A program made the translations under genes and the position numbers. From the NCBI RefSeq assembly GCF_039545095.1, contig NZ_BAABRS010000001.1:1488001-1552000 (forward strand): a DNA stretch of 64,000 bases, in the 5' to 3' direction. Origin of the DNA: Fodinibius salicampi. Its GTDB lineage: Bacteria; Bacteroidota; Rhodothermia; Balneolales; Balneolaceae. Below, one piece after another: positions 35,947-42,898 of this stretch (positions are counted from its first letter, which is position 1; each line of letters begins with the position of its first letter). The notes under the pieces are model-generated. The model was not told where the DNA came from. It saw nothing but the letters and a program-made list of their open reading frames with translations, and made no database searches.

Positions 35947-36261
35947 CTATTTTTCATTTTCTTCTTGCAATAAGGCTTCCAATGCATCCAGTTTCTGAGA
36001 CCAGAATCTCCGATAGCGCGCCGCCCATTCCGCTACCTCTTGCAGCTTCCGGGGATCGGACCGATACAATCGCTTTCGACCTTTTTGTCGAATCACAACC
36101 AATCCGCACTCATCCAAAATTTTCAGATGTTTGGAAACGGCCGGCCGGGACATTTCAAAGTTGCTGGCTACCTCTTTAACCGGCAGCGACTGATCGGCCA
36201 ACAGATCAATGATCTCCCTCCTGGTCGGATCGGCAATCGCCTGAAATACATCTCGTTGCAT
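35947..36261 (-). CDS. ArsR-family transcriptional regulator
   Basis: 104 residues. Winged helix-turn-helix: VFQAIADPTRREIIDLLADQ, then VKEVASNFEMSRPAVSKHLK and the wing GLVVIRQKGRKRLYR. The metal-binding cysteines of true ArsR/SmtB proteins are missing, so it probably senses something other than a metal, as do related SdpR-like regulators. It is the first gene of a five-gene operon. Two identical-arm dyads, GTAAC-N6-GTTAC, lie 26-67 bases upstream of its ATG and suggest autoregulation. Confidence 0.9.
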   Translation of the reverse strand: MQRDVFQAIADPTRREIIDLLADQSLPVKEVASNFEMSRPAVSKHLKILDECGLVVIRQKGRKRLYRSDPRKLQEVAEWAARYRRFWSQKLDALEALLQEENEK

Positions 36262-36286
36262 ATAAGTACCAAGTTTATCAATTTAT

Positions 36287-36302
36287 GTAACTGTTTGGTT
36301 AC
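36287..36302. promoter_or_regulatory. ArsR operator candidate, proximal
   Basis: GTAAC-N6-GTTAC (16 bp), 26 bases before the arsR ATG. The same arms and spacing recur at 36313-36328. Confidence 0.62.
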
Positions 36303-36312
36303 TAATTTAAGT

Positions 36313-36328
36313 GTAACCGATCAGTTAC
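36313..36328. promoter_or_regulatory. ArsR operator candidate, distal
   Basis: GTAAC-N6-GTTAC (GTAACCGATCAGTTAC), 26 bp centre-to-centre from the proximal copy, a little over two helical turns. Two dimers could bind on nearly the same DNA face. Confidence 0.62.
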
Positions 36329-36348
36329 GCAAATATCTTTTTTAAAAC

Positions 36349-37088
36349 TTAGACCTTTTTTGGGTTCCTCATTGCATATTTAAGAATCCATTGGGTATGC
36401 TCGTTCTCCGAGCTTCTCCAATCGGAGATAAATCCCTCCACCGCAGTAGGATTGACTTTTAAATAATCGGCAATATGATTGGCAACCGATTTTTTAACAA
36501 AAAGAACCGTGTCTTCTTTTAGGAACTCCAGAATATCAAATACCGGTTCCGGCTGGTTGATAAACAATTCCAGTTTAGTCGCCCAGGGCAATTTGGGACG
36601 AAGCCCTTCCAAAGCAAGTCGACGCAGATGAAAATTTTCGGATGTTGCCCATATCTTCATCTGCCGTAGCGTCTGATCAGGATATGCTCGGATAAAAGGT
36701 CGAATGGCATATTCCCCGGTATTTCGTTTCGTTATCTCTCCTATGGCCTCCATTGAAGTAGAAAAGTGGCTCAAACCATACTTTTCTATATATTTGGCGA
36801 TGGGCATGACCCAATAAAAGCGGGAGAACATGCCCGTTTCCTCTTCGTTTTCGGGACCCAATATTTGAATCAACAGCGCTACGGATTCTTGGTAATCATC
36901 AGGAAGATACCAGTAGAGTTGATCCGCAATCAATTCAACGCGCTCTTTTAGGCTTTTGCCGTTACAACCAATAGCCACTTGCTGAACAAAAGATATATAG
37001 TCAAATCCTCATAGACTGATTTTATTTTTTTACCGAGTAACCCAGCGAGCTCTTCGTCAAAATATTCTGTCGGACGTTTATACGTCAT
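36349..37088 (-). pseudogene. AlkD-like DNA alkylation repair protein, frameshifted near the 5' end
   Basis: The ATG at 37088 overlaps the VOC stop (ATGA). The first frame reads TYKRPTEYFDEELAGLLGKK and continues to VYEDL. The matching sequence then moves one base: FDYISFVQQVAIGCNGKSLK, followed by ERVELIADQLYWYLPDDYQE and HEAT-like helices to the end. A missing T in GATTTTGAC restores one frame of 246 codons, a typical length. The intact 209-residue downstream frame lacks the first HEAT helix. AlkD-type enzymes excise positively charged alkylated purines. Whether the shift is real or a sequencing error cannot be told from this sequence. Confidence 0.75.
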
Positions 37089-37465
37089 GGCTGATGGTAT
37101 TCTACGATATCAATACCCACACCATTGGGATCTTCAATGGCAAAATGGCGGTCGCCCCACAGCTCATCGCGCAACGCTATTTTAATATCAGCTCCCTTCC
37201 CTTTCAGCTCCTTAAATTTTTGATCTACATCCTCAACTTCAATGGTAAGAAACATCCCCTGTCCCTGAAAAGCATCCTGGAAGAGCGGCTGCTGTGAAGG
37301 ATGATCAGGCAACAGAAAGCTAATTTCCGCCTGCTTGTTTGGCGTATGCATGAGCAGGTAAAAGTCGTTTTCAAAGGTTACATCAAAGTCAAGCAGCTCT
37401 GAGTAAAAAGCCTTGCTTTCTTCCATTTTGGAGGTAACAACACCAGCATATAATTTCATTTTCAT
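37085..37465 (-). CDS. VOC family protein
   Basis: 126 residues: MKLYAGVVTSKMEESKAFYS at the start, GMFLTIEVEDVDQKFKELKG in the middle, and RHFAIEDPNGVGIDIVEYHQ at the end, where the DPxGxxxxxxE motif supplies a possible metal-ligand Glu. It is translationally coupled to the AlkD-like gene by an ATGA overlap, an unusual partner for a VOC protein. Confidence 0.84.
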   Translation of the reverse strand: MKMKLYAGVVTSKMEESKAFYSELLDFDVTFENDFYLLMHTPNKQAEISFLLPDHPSQQPLFQDAFQGQGMFLTIEVEDVDQKFKELKGKGADIKIALRDELWGDRHFAIEDPNGVGIDIVEYHQP

Positions 37466-37548
37466 AGGACATTTTCTATTAGTGAGAACGTTGAAATAAA
37501 AACCTATGGAATTTCATCTCCCGGGTATTGTAAAAAACGGACAAAATA

Positions 37549-38360
37549 TCACCTCTTTAATGCTTTGGACGGGAGCTGACCATACAGCGCTTCAAACTCT
37601 TTGATAAAGTGCGACTGATCGTAATATCCGGCATCAAAGAAGTGACTCCTTCGTACATTATGATATGTTTTTGCTGTTCTCAGGACATGTTGAAAACGAA
37701 TAATCCTGCTGAACGTTTTAGGTGATCCTCCGACGTCTTGATTAAATAACCTGCGCAGTTGACGTGGACTAAGTCCCGGATCCAGATCTCTTGCAAGCTG
37801 AAGATCTCCACCGTTCGCTAAAATCGTATGGAGTGCCCGACAGACTCTCGGGTCCCTCTTAACGGGGGCATGGCGGATGTGATTCAGAAAATAGCCGTCC
37901 AAAATCGACTTTTGTTCTTGAAACGTTAATGCAGGATGAAAACTTAGAGAAATAAATGCAGCCGCCCCTGAATCTACGCTATCCAGTGCTTCACACCGGT
38001 TTGTCAACTCCAAGGCAGTCATCCTAAAAAGCCGTGAGAATGCCGACGGCAAAAAACGAATCCCCACATAGTTAAACGATCTGCCAAGCGGAAATTCGGT
38101 ATAACGGGAAGCCAAACCCATTACAAAGGATCTTTGGGAATTTTTTAGCTCAAAAAAATATCGATGCATCCATCGGCTACGACCCGATAGCGGAAGGAAT
38201 CCTCCAGTTTGTCAGTCGTCTTAAGCTGCCAGTAGCAATAGATAAACTCCTGCCCCTCTTCATCGGGAGGCAGCTCTTTATAGGTTATGCTACCGTTCGT
38301 TCCGGAAACGGTTGGCTGCAATGGCTGGTAGAGCTTATGGATGTTGAATTGTTTATCCAT
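37549..38360 (-). pseudogene. AraC-family regulator broken at a T7 tract
   Basis: The first frame (38360 to 38145) encodes an N-terminal AraC-associated domain, with FIYCYWQLKTTDKLEDSFRY and VADGCIDIF before a stop. From the same point, one base shifted, FFELKNSQRSFVMGLASRYT continues into a second domain and a C-terminal helix-turn-helix (DPGLSPRQLRRLFNQDVGGS, then YYDQSHFIKEFEALYGQLP). The join lies in ATTTTTTTGAG (forward 38152-38158), where eight Ts instead of seven would give one frame of about 270 codons. It could be a pseudogene, a phase-variable gene or a sequence error. Confidence 0.75.
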
Positions 38361-38381
38361 AGTTATTTTTCATGTTCATCA

Positions 38382-38888
38382 TCAGGCAATCTCGTATAAG
38401 TAAAAGATATAATCCGTTGGTACGCCGGCCTGCCCTTGTTGTCGGAGCATGGCAGTAATATTCCCCCTATGATAGGTTCCGTGATTAACTACATGTTTTA
38501 CCAGATCCGCAACGGGCGTTTCAAGGCTTCCATATTTGGGATGATTGATACTAATAACTTTACTTAGATCTCCACAATCATCAAAAAATGTCTTGTATTC
38601 TTTGGCAAGCTCGGTATAGAGTTGCTGCATATGACCAAGACTCCGATCCGCGACTCTTTCTTTTAACTGATCGATTACGGACATGGTTTCTTCAAACGAA
38701 TCGCCTGACATCACGCTCAGCCACATACCATCCGTTTGGTAGATATGGACAATCACTTCGGCGACGGATGAAAAGACACTTTGTATTTCCTTTTCGTACA
38801 CTTTATCCGGAAGTTCTACCAGATGTTCAAAAAACCTGTTATTCGCCCATTGGTGGTAATCGTATTCCTGCTTAGTACGGTTCCCCAT
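38382..38888 (-). CDS. DinB-family protein
   Basis: 168 residues from the ATG at 38888 (an in-frame ATG 19 codons earlier adds a segment not seen in relatives). The four-helix bundle carries the DinB metal histidines: EVIVHIYQTDGMWLSVMSGD near residue 50, and KHVVNHGTYHRGNITAMLRQ near residue 140. It ends TDYIFYLYEIA. It lies 21 bp after the frameshifted AraC gene's start and may share its regulation. Confidence 0.82.
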   Translation of the reverse strand: MGNRTKQEYDYHQWANNRFFEHLVELPDKVYEKEIQSVFSSVAEVIVHIYQTDGMWLSVMSGDSFEETMSVIDQLKERVADRSLGHMQQLYTELAKEYKTFFDDCGDLSKVISINHPKYGSLETPVADLVKHVVNHGTYHRGNITAMLRQQGQAGVPTDYIFYLYEIA

Positions 38889-39016
38889 AGTAATTTCAAT
38901 TGTTTTATTTACAGATATTAAATAGATTCCCGGTGCTTTTAGCACCAGGAACTTTCGGTTTCTTTATGCTAATTTCTTTAACCCGGTTTATTCAACAAAG
39001 TTGAACTATATTGTAT

Positions 39017-39031
39017 TTTGTCAAAGACAAA
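39017..39031. promoter_or_regulatory. Short dyad TTTGTC-AAA-GACAAA
   Basis: Perfect six-base arms around three bases, in the gap between two DinB genes and about 130 bases upstream of the one at 38888. It could be an operator or a weak hairpin. No T-run follows, so a terminator is less likely. Confidence 0.3.
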
Positions 39032-39083
39032 TATTAACAAAGTCTTAAACTATTGTGATACATAGTTTTGTAAATAATTCGGG

Positions 39084-39578
39084 CTAAAAACTTTGCTCAT
39101 CTGCACTGGGACCATAACTGCCAGGAATCGGGATATCCAGCAGACGCAGATAAACCCCCAATTGAGCGCGATGATGAATAATCTGGCTTAGCGAGTGACG
39201 AATAATTTCGTGCCTGGGCATTACCATCAGTATCTGATCACCGTTTTTCATCGTCCAGTCAGGCAACAGATCGTCTTCGCTGGCTCCATTCAAGGCTTCT
39301 TTTGACTTCTGCACCGATTGTTCCAAAAGCTCTATCAAATCGTTCGAATTTTCTACAGGCGTCGGCTCGTATCCATCCGCAAAATCCAGTACATCTTGAT
39401 TGAGAACCGTCTCGATCCAGCCGGGTATTTCGGCAATATGAACGGTTAGCTCCTTGAGTGTCATACTCTTTTGATGGGGGTTCCAGTCAAACTTCTCATC
39501 AGGAACAAGTTTAAGAAATTTTTGGGTTGTCTCGGCTTCCTGCTCCAGCTCATTAGAAAATAGAGGTACCAGTTCCAT
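39084..39578 (-). CDS. DinB-family protein
   Basis: 164 residues. The N-terminal helix pair NELEQEAETTQKFLKLVPDE is followed by MTLKELTVHIAEIPGWIETV and, near residue 130, IIRHSLSQIIHHRAQLGVYL, which contain the three DinB metal histidines. It ends with YGPSADEQSF, a sequence seen in many small DinB proteins. The 16 bp dyad at 39637 is 58 bases upstream, and the WYL regulator gene lies just behind, so this is a likely target of that regulator. Confidence 0.86.
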   Translation of the reverse strand: MELVPLFSNELEQEAETTQKFLKLVPDEKFDWNPHQKSMTLKELTVHIAEIPGWIETVLNQDVLDFADGYEPTPVENSNDLIELLEQSVQKSKEALNGASEDDLLPDWTMKNGDQILMVMPRHEIIRHSLSQIIHHRAQLGVYLRLLDIPIPGSYGPSADEQSF

Positions 39579-39636
39579 TGTAATATCAGTTTTGAGATTA
39601 AGATTATTATCTATTTTACAATGTAACAGCGGCTTG

Positions 39637-39652
39637 TGACAACCCTATGTCA
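39637..39652. promoter_or_regulatory. 16 bp dyad operator, copy 2 (candidate WYL-regulator site)
   Basis: TGACAACCCTATGTCA, identical to 24491-24506. It lies between the end of the WYL regulator gene (39682) and the start of the DinB gene (39578) that it probably controls. Confidence 0.6.
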
Positions 39653-39681
39653 ATGGCAAAGAATTTAAGAATGATGAGGAT

Positions 39682-40638
39682 TCACGAGTTGTGATGCTGG
39701 TACAACTCTTTACTCAACTCTCTTACCCGCTCCTTGAGTTGCTTAGATTGATGGACGATAACACCATCCCCCCACATCAGCAGCCAGCGGGCGAAATATT
39801 CTACCGAAGAAGTAAGGAAGGTCATTTTGACTCCACCATCGACTCTTTCTTCTGAGGTCCACCCCCGGTAATGCTTTTGGTCGCCCAGATAGCGAACCAT
39901 CTCTTCATCGAACTGAACGACCACTTCCTTCAGGTCTTTCTCTTCACGCAGACTCTGCTCCGAAAACTCTTGCAGAGTATGCTCCGGCAATTCTGGTAAT
40001 TGCTCTCCTGTTTTTTTATAGCTTTCTATCCGGTCAACGCGGAACATCCGATAGTCGGTGCGCAACCGGCACCAAGCCGCAAGATACCAATAATTGTCAC
40101 GTATTAGCAGGCCAAGGGGCTCTACATCACGTTGAGTATATTGATCTTTGTAAGGCGAATAATATTCCAACGATATGACCGAACCCCGAACAACCGCATC
40201 CTGAAGGAAAACAAAGATGAGGTAATCAGTTTCGACCTGTCGTTCATCCGAATGGGTAAATGTTTTAATGTGTTGGTCAAGCGTATCGAGATATTTCTTT
40301 TCGCGGGAATGCAATACCGCCCGGATTTTATCTAAGGCAGAAAGGTAAGATTCACTGAGCTTGGTCTCTTTCCATTTTTGCATCAGGCGCTCACCAGCCA
40401 GCAAAGCCGCAGCTTCATCCTTATCAAACATGACCGGGGGCAGGTGATATCCTTTTACAATAAAATATCCCTTTCCCTCTTCAGATCCGATAGGTACCCC
40501 AGCCTCTTGGAGGGCGCGTAAATCACGGTAGACCGTACGAGTACTGATGTCATACCGATCGGCCAGCTCATCTACCGTGATCCGGTGATGTCCCTGCAGA
40601 TAAATAATAATAGCTGTAAGCCGATCAATACGATTCAT
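39682..40638 (-). CDS. YafY/WYL-domain transcriptional regulator
   Basis: 318 residues. An N-terminal HTH_11 domain (RLTAIIIYLQGHHRITVDEL, YDISTRTVYRDLRALQEAGV) is followed by a WYL domain (about 140-220; LEYYSPYKDQYTQRDVEPLG and DNYWYLAAWCRLRTDYRMFR) and a C-terminal WCX-like extension. WYL domains bind nucleic acid or small ligands and often control stress genes. It is placed directly upstream of the DinB gene on the same strand and likely regulates it and the distant HMA-like gene through the shared dyad. Confidence 0.92.
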   Translation of the reverse strand: MNRIDRLTAIIIYLQGHHRITVDELADRYDISTRTVYRDLRALQEAGVPIGSEEGKGYFIVKGYHLPPVMFDKDEAAALLAGERLMQKWKETKLSESYLSALDKIRAVLHSREKKYLDTLDQHIKTFTHSDERQVETDYLIFVFLQDAVVRGSVISLEYYSPYKDQYTQRDVEPLGLLIRDNYWYLAAWCRLRTDYRMFRVDRIESYKKTGEQLPELPEHTLQEFSEQSLREEKDLKEVVVQFDEEMVRYLGDQKHYRGWTSEERVDGGVKMTFLTSSVEYFARWLLMWGDGVIVHQSKQLKERVRELSKELYQHHNS

Positions 40639-40753
40639 AAGTAAACGAATGAACTACTAATTAATGCAATAAGTAAATAGATATTGATACTAACCTATCT
40701 ATAATTTCATACAATTTATGTCATATAAAATTTCATTTCCACAGATAAAATTT

Positions 40754-40784
40754 ATTGAAATCCCCATATTATTCCGTATATTTG
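40754..40784 (+). promoter_or_regulatory. Promoter upstream of tRNA-His
   Basis: ATTG (40754-40757), 19 bases, then TATATTTG (40777-40784): an ideal Bacteroidetes promoter. The predicted start is about 105 bases before the tRNA, so the transcript has an unusually long 5' leader. Confidence 0.65.
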
Positions 40785-40849
40785 GAGCCTTGATTTAGGC
40801 GGTATTACTGGCAACTTTAATACACTTATTGTATCAGGATATATAAAGA

Positions 40850-40881
40850 GATGCACTGCTTTCTTAAGCAGATATTGCATC
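40850..40881 (+). other. Hairpin in the tRNA-His leader
   Basis: GATGCA-CTGCTT, TCTT loop, AAGCAG, a four-base bulge ATAT, then TGCATC: twelve base pairs in two segments. It sits between the promoter and the tRNA. It could be a processing site, an attenuator or a small RNA; the sequence alone does not decide. Confidence 0.4.
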
Positions 40882-40896
40882 TTATTAAATTGTTAC

Positions 40897-40971
40897 GGAG
40901 CCTGTAGCTCAGTTGGTTAGAGCGCCAGGTTGTGGCCCTGGAGGCCGTGGGTTCAAATCCCATCAGGCTCC
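40897..40971 (+). tRNA. tRNA-His (GUG)
   Basis: Cloverleaf with an encoded extra G at position -1 (40897) facing discriminator C (40971), the tRNA-His hallmark. Acceptor GAGCCTG pairs with CAGGCTC. The anticodon loop TTGTGGC gives GTG. Confidence 0.97.
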
Positions 40972-41034
40972 CTTTTCTCATATTAGAGTGCTTGGAATAG
41001 AATAAAAATTATTGTATTCTCAGGCACTCAAATC

Positions 41035-41069
41035 AGCTTTGCTGAACAGCTGTTCGGTAAGGCTTTTTT
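41035..41069 (+). terminator. Imperfect terminator after tRNA-His
   Basis: AGCTTTGCTGAACAG pairs imperfectly (several G-U) with CTGTTCGGTAAGGCT, followed by T6. It lies just before the second tRNA-Glu. Confidence 0.45.
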
Positions 41070-41080
41070 ACTGAATATTT

Positions 41081-41153
41081 GCCGCGTTCGTCTAGGGGTT
41101 TAGGACGCCGCCCTTTCACGGCGGTAGCACGGGTTCGAATCCCGTACGCGGTA
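41081..41153 (+). tRNA. tRNA-Glu (UUC), copy 2
   Basis: All 73 bases are identical to 19652-19724 and in the same orientation; one flanking base on each side also matches, making a 75-base direct repeat. Anticodon TTC. The two copies bound the accessory block. Confidence 0.97.
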
Positions 41154-41156
41154 CTC

Positions 41157-41189
41157 AAGCCCTTGCAAGTCCTTGACTTGCAAGGGCTT
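41157..41189 (+). terminator. Terminator after tRNA-Glu copy 2
   Basis: Perfect 15 bp stem AAGCCCTTGCAAGTC/GACTTGCAAGGGCTT with a three-base loop and TATTTATT after it. The lower stem resembles the terminator after tRNA-Glu copy 1. Confidence 0.88.
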
Positions 41190-41255
41190 ATTTATTTCAT
41201 CCTGCTGGAACCTGCGAAGGAAGCCTTCCCGTTCAGATTATCATCCTTTATTTCT

Positions 41256-41675
41256 CTATTTCTCAAATTCATCGTTTACCTCAACCCAATATCCATCGGG
41301 ATCCGTAAAAAATATTTGCCTGATACCATCCGGACGTATATTGACCTCTCCCTCATTGCCATCGGAATCAGAATACACCAATCCGTGAGCACTAATTTTC
41401 TCAATAAAAGCATCCAGATCCTCGACGCTAAAACAAAAGTGAGTACTTCTATTATGGGAGGTTCTTTGATCAGCTGCTTTGATAACATGGAGCTGGGCTC
41501 CCCCCAGATCAAACCAGGCATGACGCCCCTCTTTAAAAGGTTCAGGTATTTGTCTGAGACCAAGAACATCCCTGTAGAATGCTTCACTTTCTGACAAATC
41601 AGTAACTGCAATAGCAATGTGATTTATATTCGACTTTATAGATGGAGAGTTTTTTTTGTCGGATGGTTTCGCCAT
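41256..41675 (-). CDS. VOC family protein (glyoxalase-like)
   Basis: 139 residues. After a Ser/Lys tail, INHIAIAVTDLSESEAFYRD begins the VOC module. AWFDLGGAQLHVIKA, STHFCFSVEDLDAFIEKI and FFTDPDGYWVEVND complete it. Metal-ligand positions (H near the start, H in the middle, E at the end) are compatible with a lactoylglutathione lyase-type active site, more than in the other VOC proteins of this window. It stands alone just past the second tRNA-Glu. Confidence 0.86.
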   Translation of the reverse strand: MAKPSDKKNSPSIKSNINHIAIAVTDLSESEAFYRDVLGLRQIPEPFKEGRHAWFDLGGAQLHVIKAADQRTSHNRSTHFCFSVEDLDAFIEKISAHGLVYSDSDGNEGEVNIRPDGIRQIFFTDPDGYWVEVNDEFEK

Positions 41676-41876
41676 AGTTCCTTAAAAGGTTATTCAATTA
41701 TTCTTTTCACTAAGAATGAACTTATCATAGTTACATTCAACACATAAATATCTTCTTCTTTTAGACTTAAATAAAAGAATAAAATTCATCTTTTGGAGAA
41801 ACTTTCAGGATGTATATCCTGATCTCCTAGTTATTATTAAATTGAAAATATAAATCTCAATTAAGAGTAAATAAAA

Positions 41877-41905
41877 AAAGGTGACCTAAAATTTAGGTCA
41901 CCTTT
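41877..41905. terminator. Terminator downstream of the azurin gene
   Basis: AAAGGTGACCTAAA pairs perfectly with TTTAGGTCACCTTT across a single central base. On the minus strand it lies 27 bases past the azurin stop and ends in a run of T (forward A-run), fitting termination of the nirK1 operon. Confidence 0.85.
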
Positions 41906-41931
41906 AGAAGTATAATTATGCAATTCCTAAG

Positions 41932-42384
41932 TTATTTAACCGTGAGTATCCCCTTCATGCCGGCTGCATAGTGTCCGGGAAATGAACAGATATATTCGTA
42001 ATCTCCTTTATCTTCTGGAACGGTAAACGTTACCTCTACGGTTTCACCACCACCGGCAAGGCCTGTTGCAGCAACGATCTGGTCCTCATAGTCGGGAGCC
42101 AAATATTCGTTATCCCGAGCTCGTGCGGAAGCGTTGGCAAAGGCATCTACTTCTGTATCTTTATCTAAGACAACTACATTGTGGGCCATTGCCTGCTTAG
42201 GAATCTGACTTTTGGTCGTCAGCTTAATTGTGATTTCTTCCCCTGGAGTAGCTTCAATGGTTGTTACATCGAACTTCATGTTATCAGTTCCAATGATCTC
42301 TATTGTTCTTTGTGCCATTGCCGAAGAAATAACTCCAGTGAATAAAACGGCCAGTATTAATGTTATTTTCGTAAGTGTTTTCAT
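41932..42384 (-). CDS. Azurin-like type-1 copper protein
   Basis: 150 residues with a signal peptide (cleavage after SAMA, about residue 24). The cupredoxin ligands are clear: His in QAMAHNVVV, then Cys, His and Met in YICSFPGHYAAGMKG. Azurins are periplasmic one-electron carriers and classic donors to copper nitrite reductase. It is last in the five-gene nirK1-nirV-SCO-cupredoxin-azurin group, which supports that role here. Confidence 0.9.
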   Translation of the reverse strand: MKTLTKITLILAVLFTGVISSAMAQRTIEIIGTDNMKFDVTTIEATPGEEITIKLTTKSQIPKQAMAHNVVVLDKDTEVDAFANASARARDNEYLAPDYEDQIVAATGLAGGGETVEVTFTVPEDKGDYEYICSFPGHYAAGMKGILTVK

Positions 42385-42420
42385 AATAGGTCCTCGTTAG
42401 GATTTATTTGTATTGTTTAT

Positions 42421-42894
42421 TTAAAAAATATTCGTTTTTATATTTAAAACCTTCAGTACTGTCTCGGGAATACCTTCATCAGGATAGTCTGGGATAACAT
42501 CAACAGAACCTGCAATAATGCGCCCTGCGTGTCCCATTCTTTCATGAGGCAGGCAGAAATAATCGTACACTCCGGCTGAAGAAATATTCAAAAGCCAAAT
42601 ATCACCACTTTTCAACAACCCGGAGTCAAAAGATTCAACGTGATCGGGTATTCTAAGAGGTCTCCGGTTATCTGGATGATAAGAGGTCACTGTATGCAAC
42701 CCTTCCCGTACTACAAATTTGATCACATCGCCGGGATTTATTTTTGTAATGACCGGATCAAATCGCGGATTTTCACTTGTCCCCAGAACCTCCACCCTAA
42801 CCGTGTCCTTATAAAGGTGTTGAGATTGGCTGGCAAGCGCTTCCGTGCCCATCCATAAACAGCTAAAGAAAAGGAATATTGTGGAGTATCTCAT
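42421..42894 (-). CDS. Plastocyanin-like cupredoxin
   Basis: 157 residues with a signal peptide (about 1-22, ending EALA). The mature part has DPVITKINPGDVIKFVVREG, the ligand His in LHTVTSYH, and the Cys/His/Met loop in YDYFCLPHERMGHAGRI. The C-terminal tail (PDYPDEGIPETVLKVLNIKT) is unusual for small cupredoxins. It starts 4 bp after the SCO stop and probably acts as an electron carrier or copper carrier for NirK1. Confidence 0.82.
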   Translation of the reverse strand: MRYSTIFLFFSCLWMGTEALASQSQHLYKDTVRVEVLGTSENPRFDPVITKINPGDVIKFVVREGLHTVTSYHPDNRRPLRIPDHVESFDSGLLKSGDIWLLNISSAGVYDYFCLPHERMGHAGRIIAGSVDVIPDYPDEGIPETVLKVLNIKTNIF

Positions 42895-42898
42895 AACT

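Noticed and set aside
41079-41594. 171-residue plus-strand frame beginning inside tRNA-Glu copy 2
   Set aside because: It runs through a tRNA, its terminator and antisense to a clear VOC gene.
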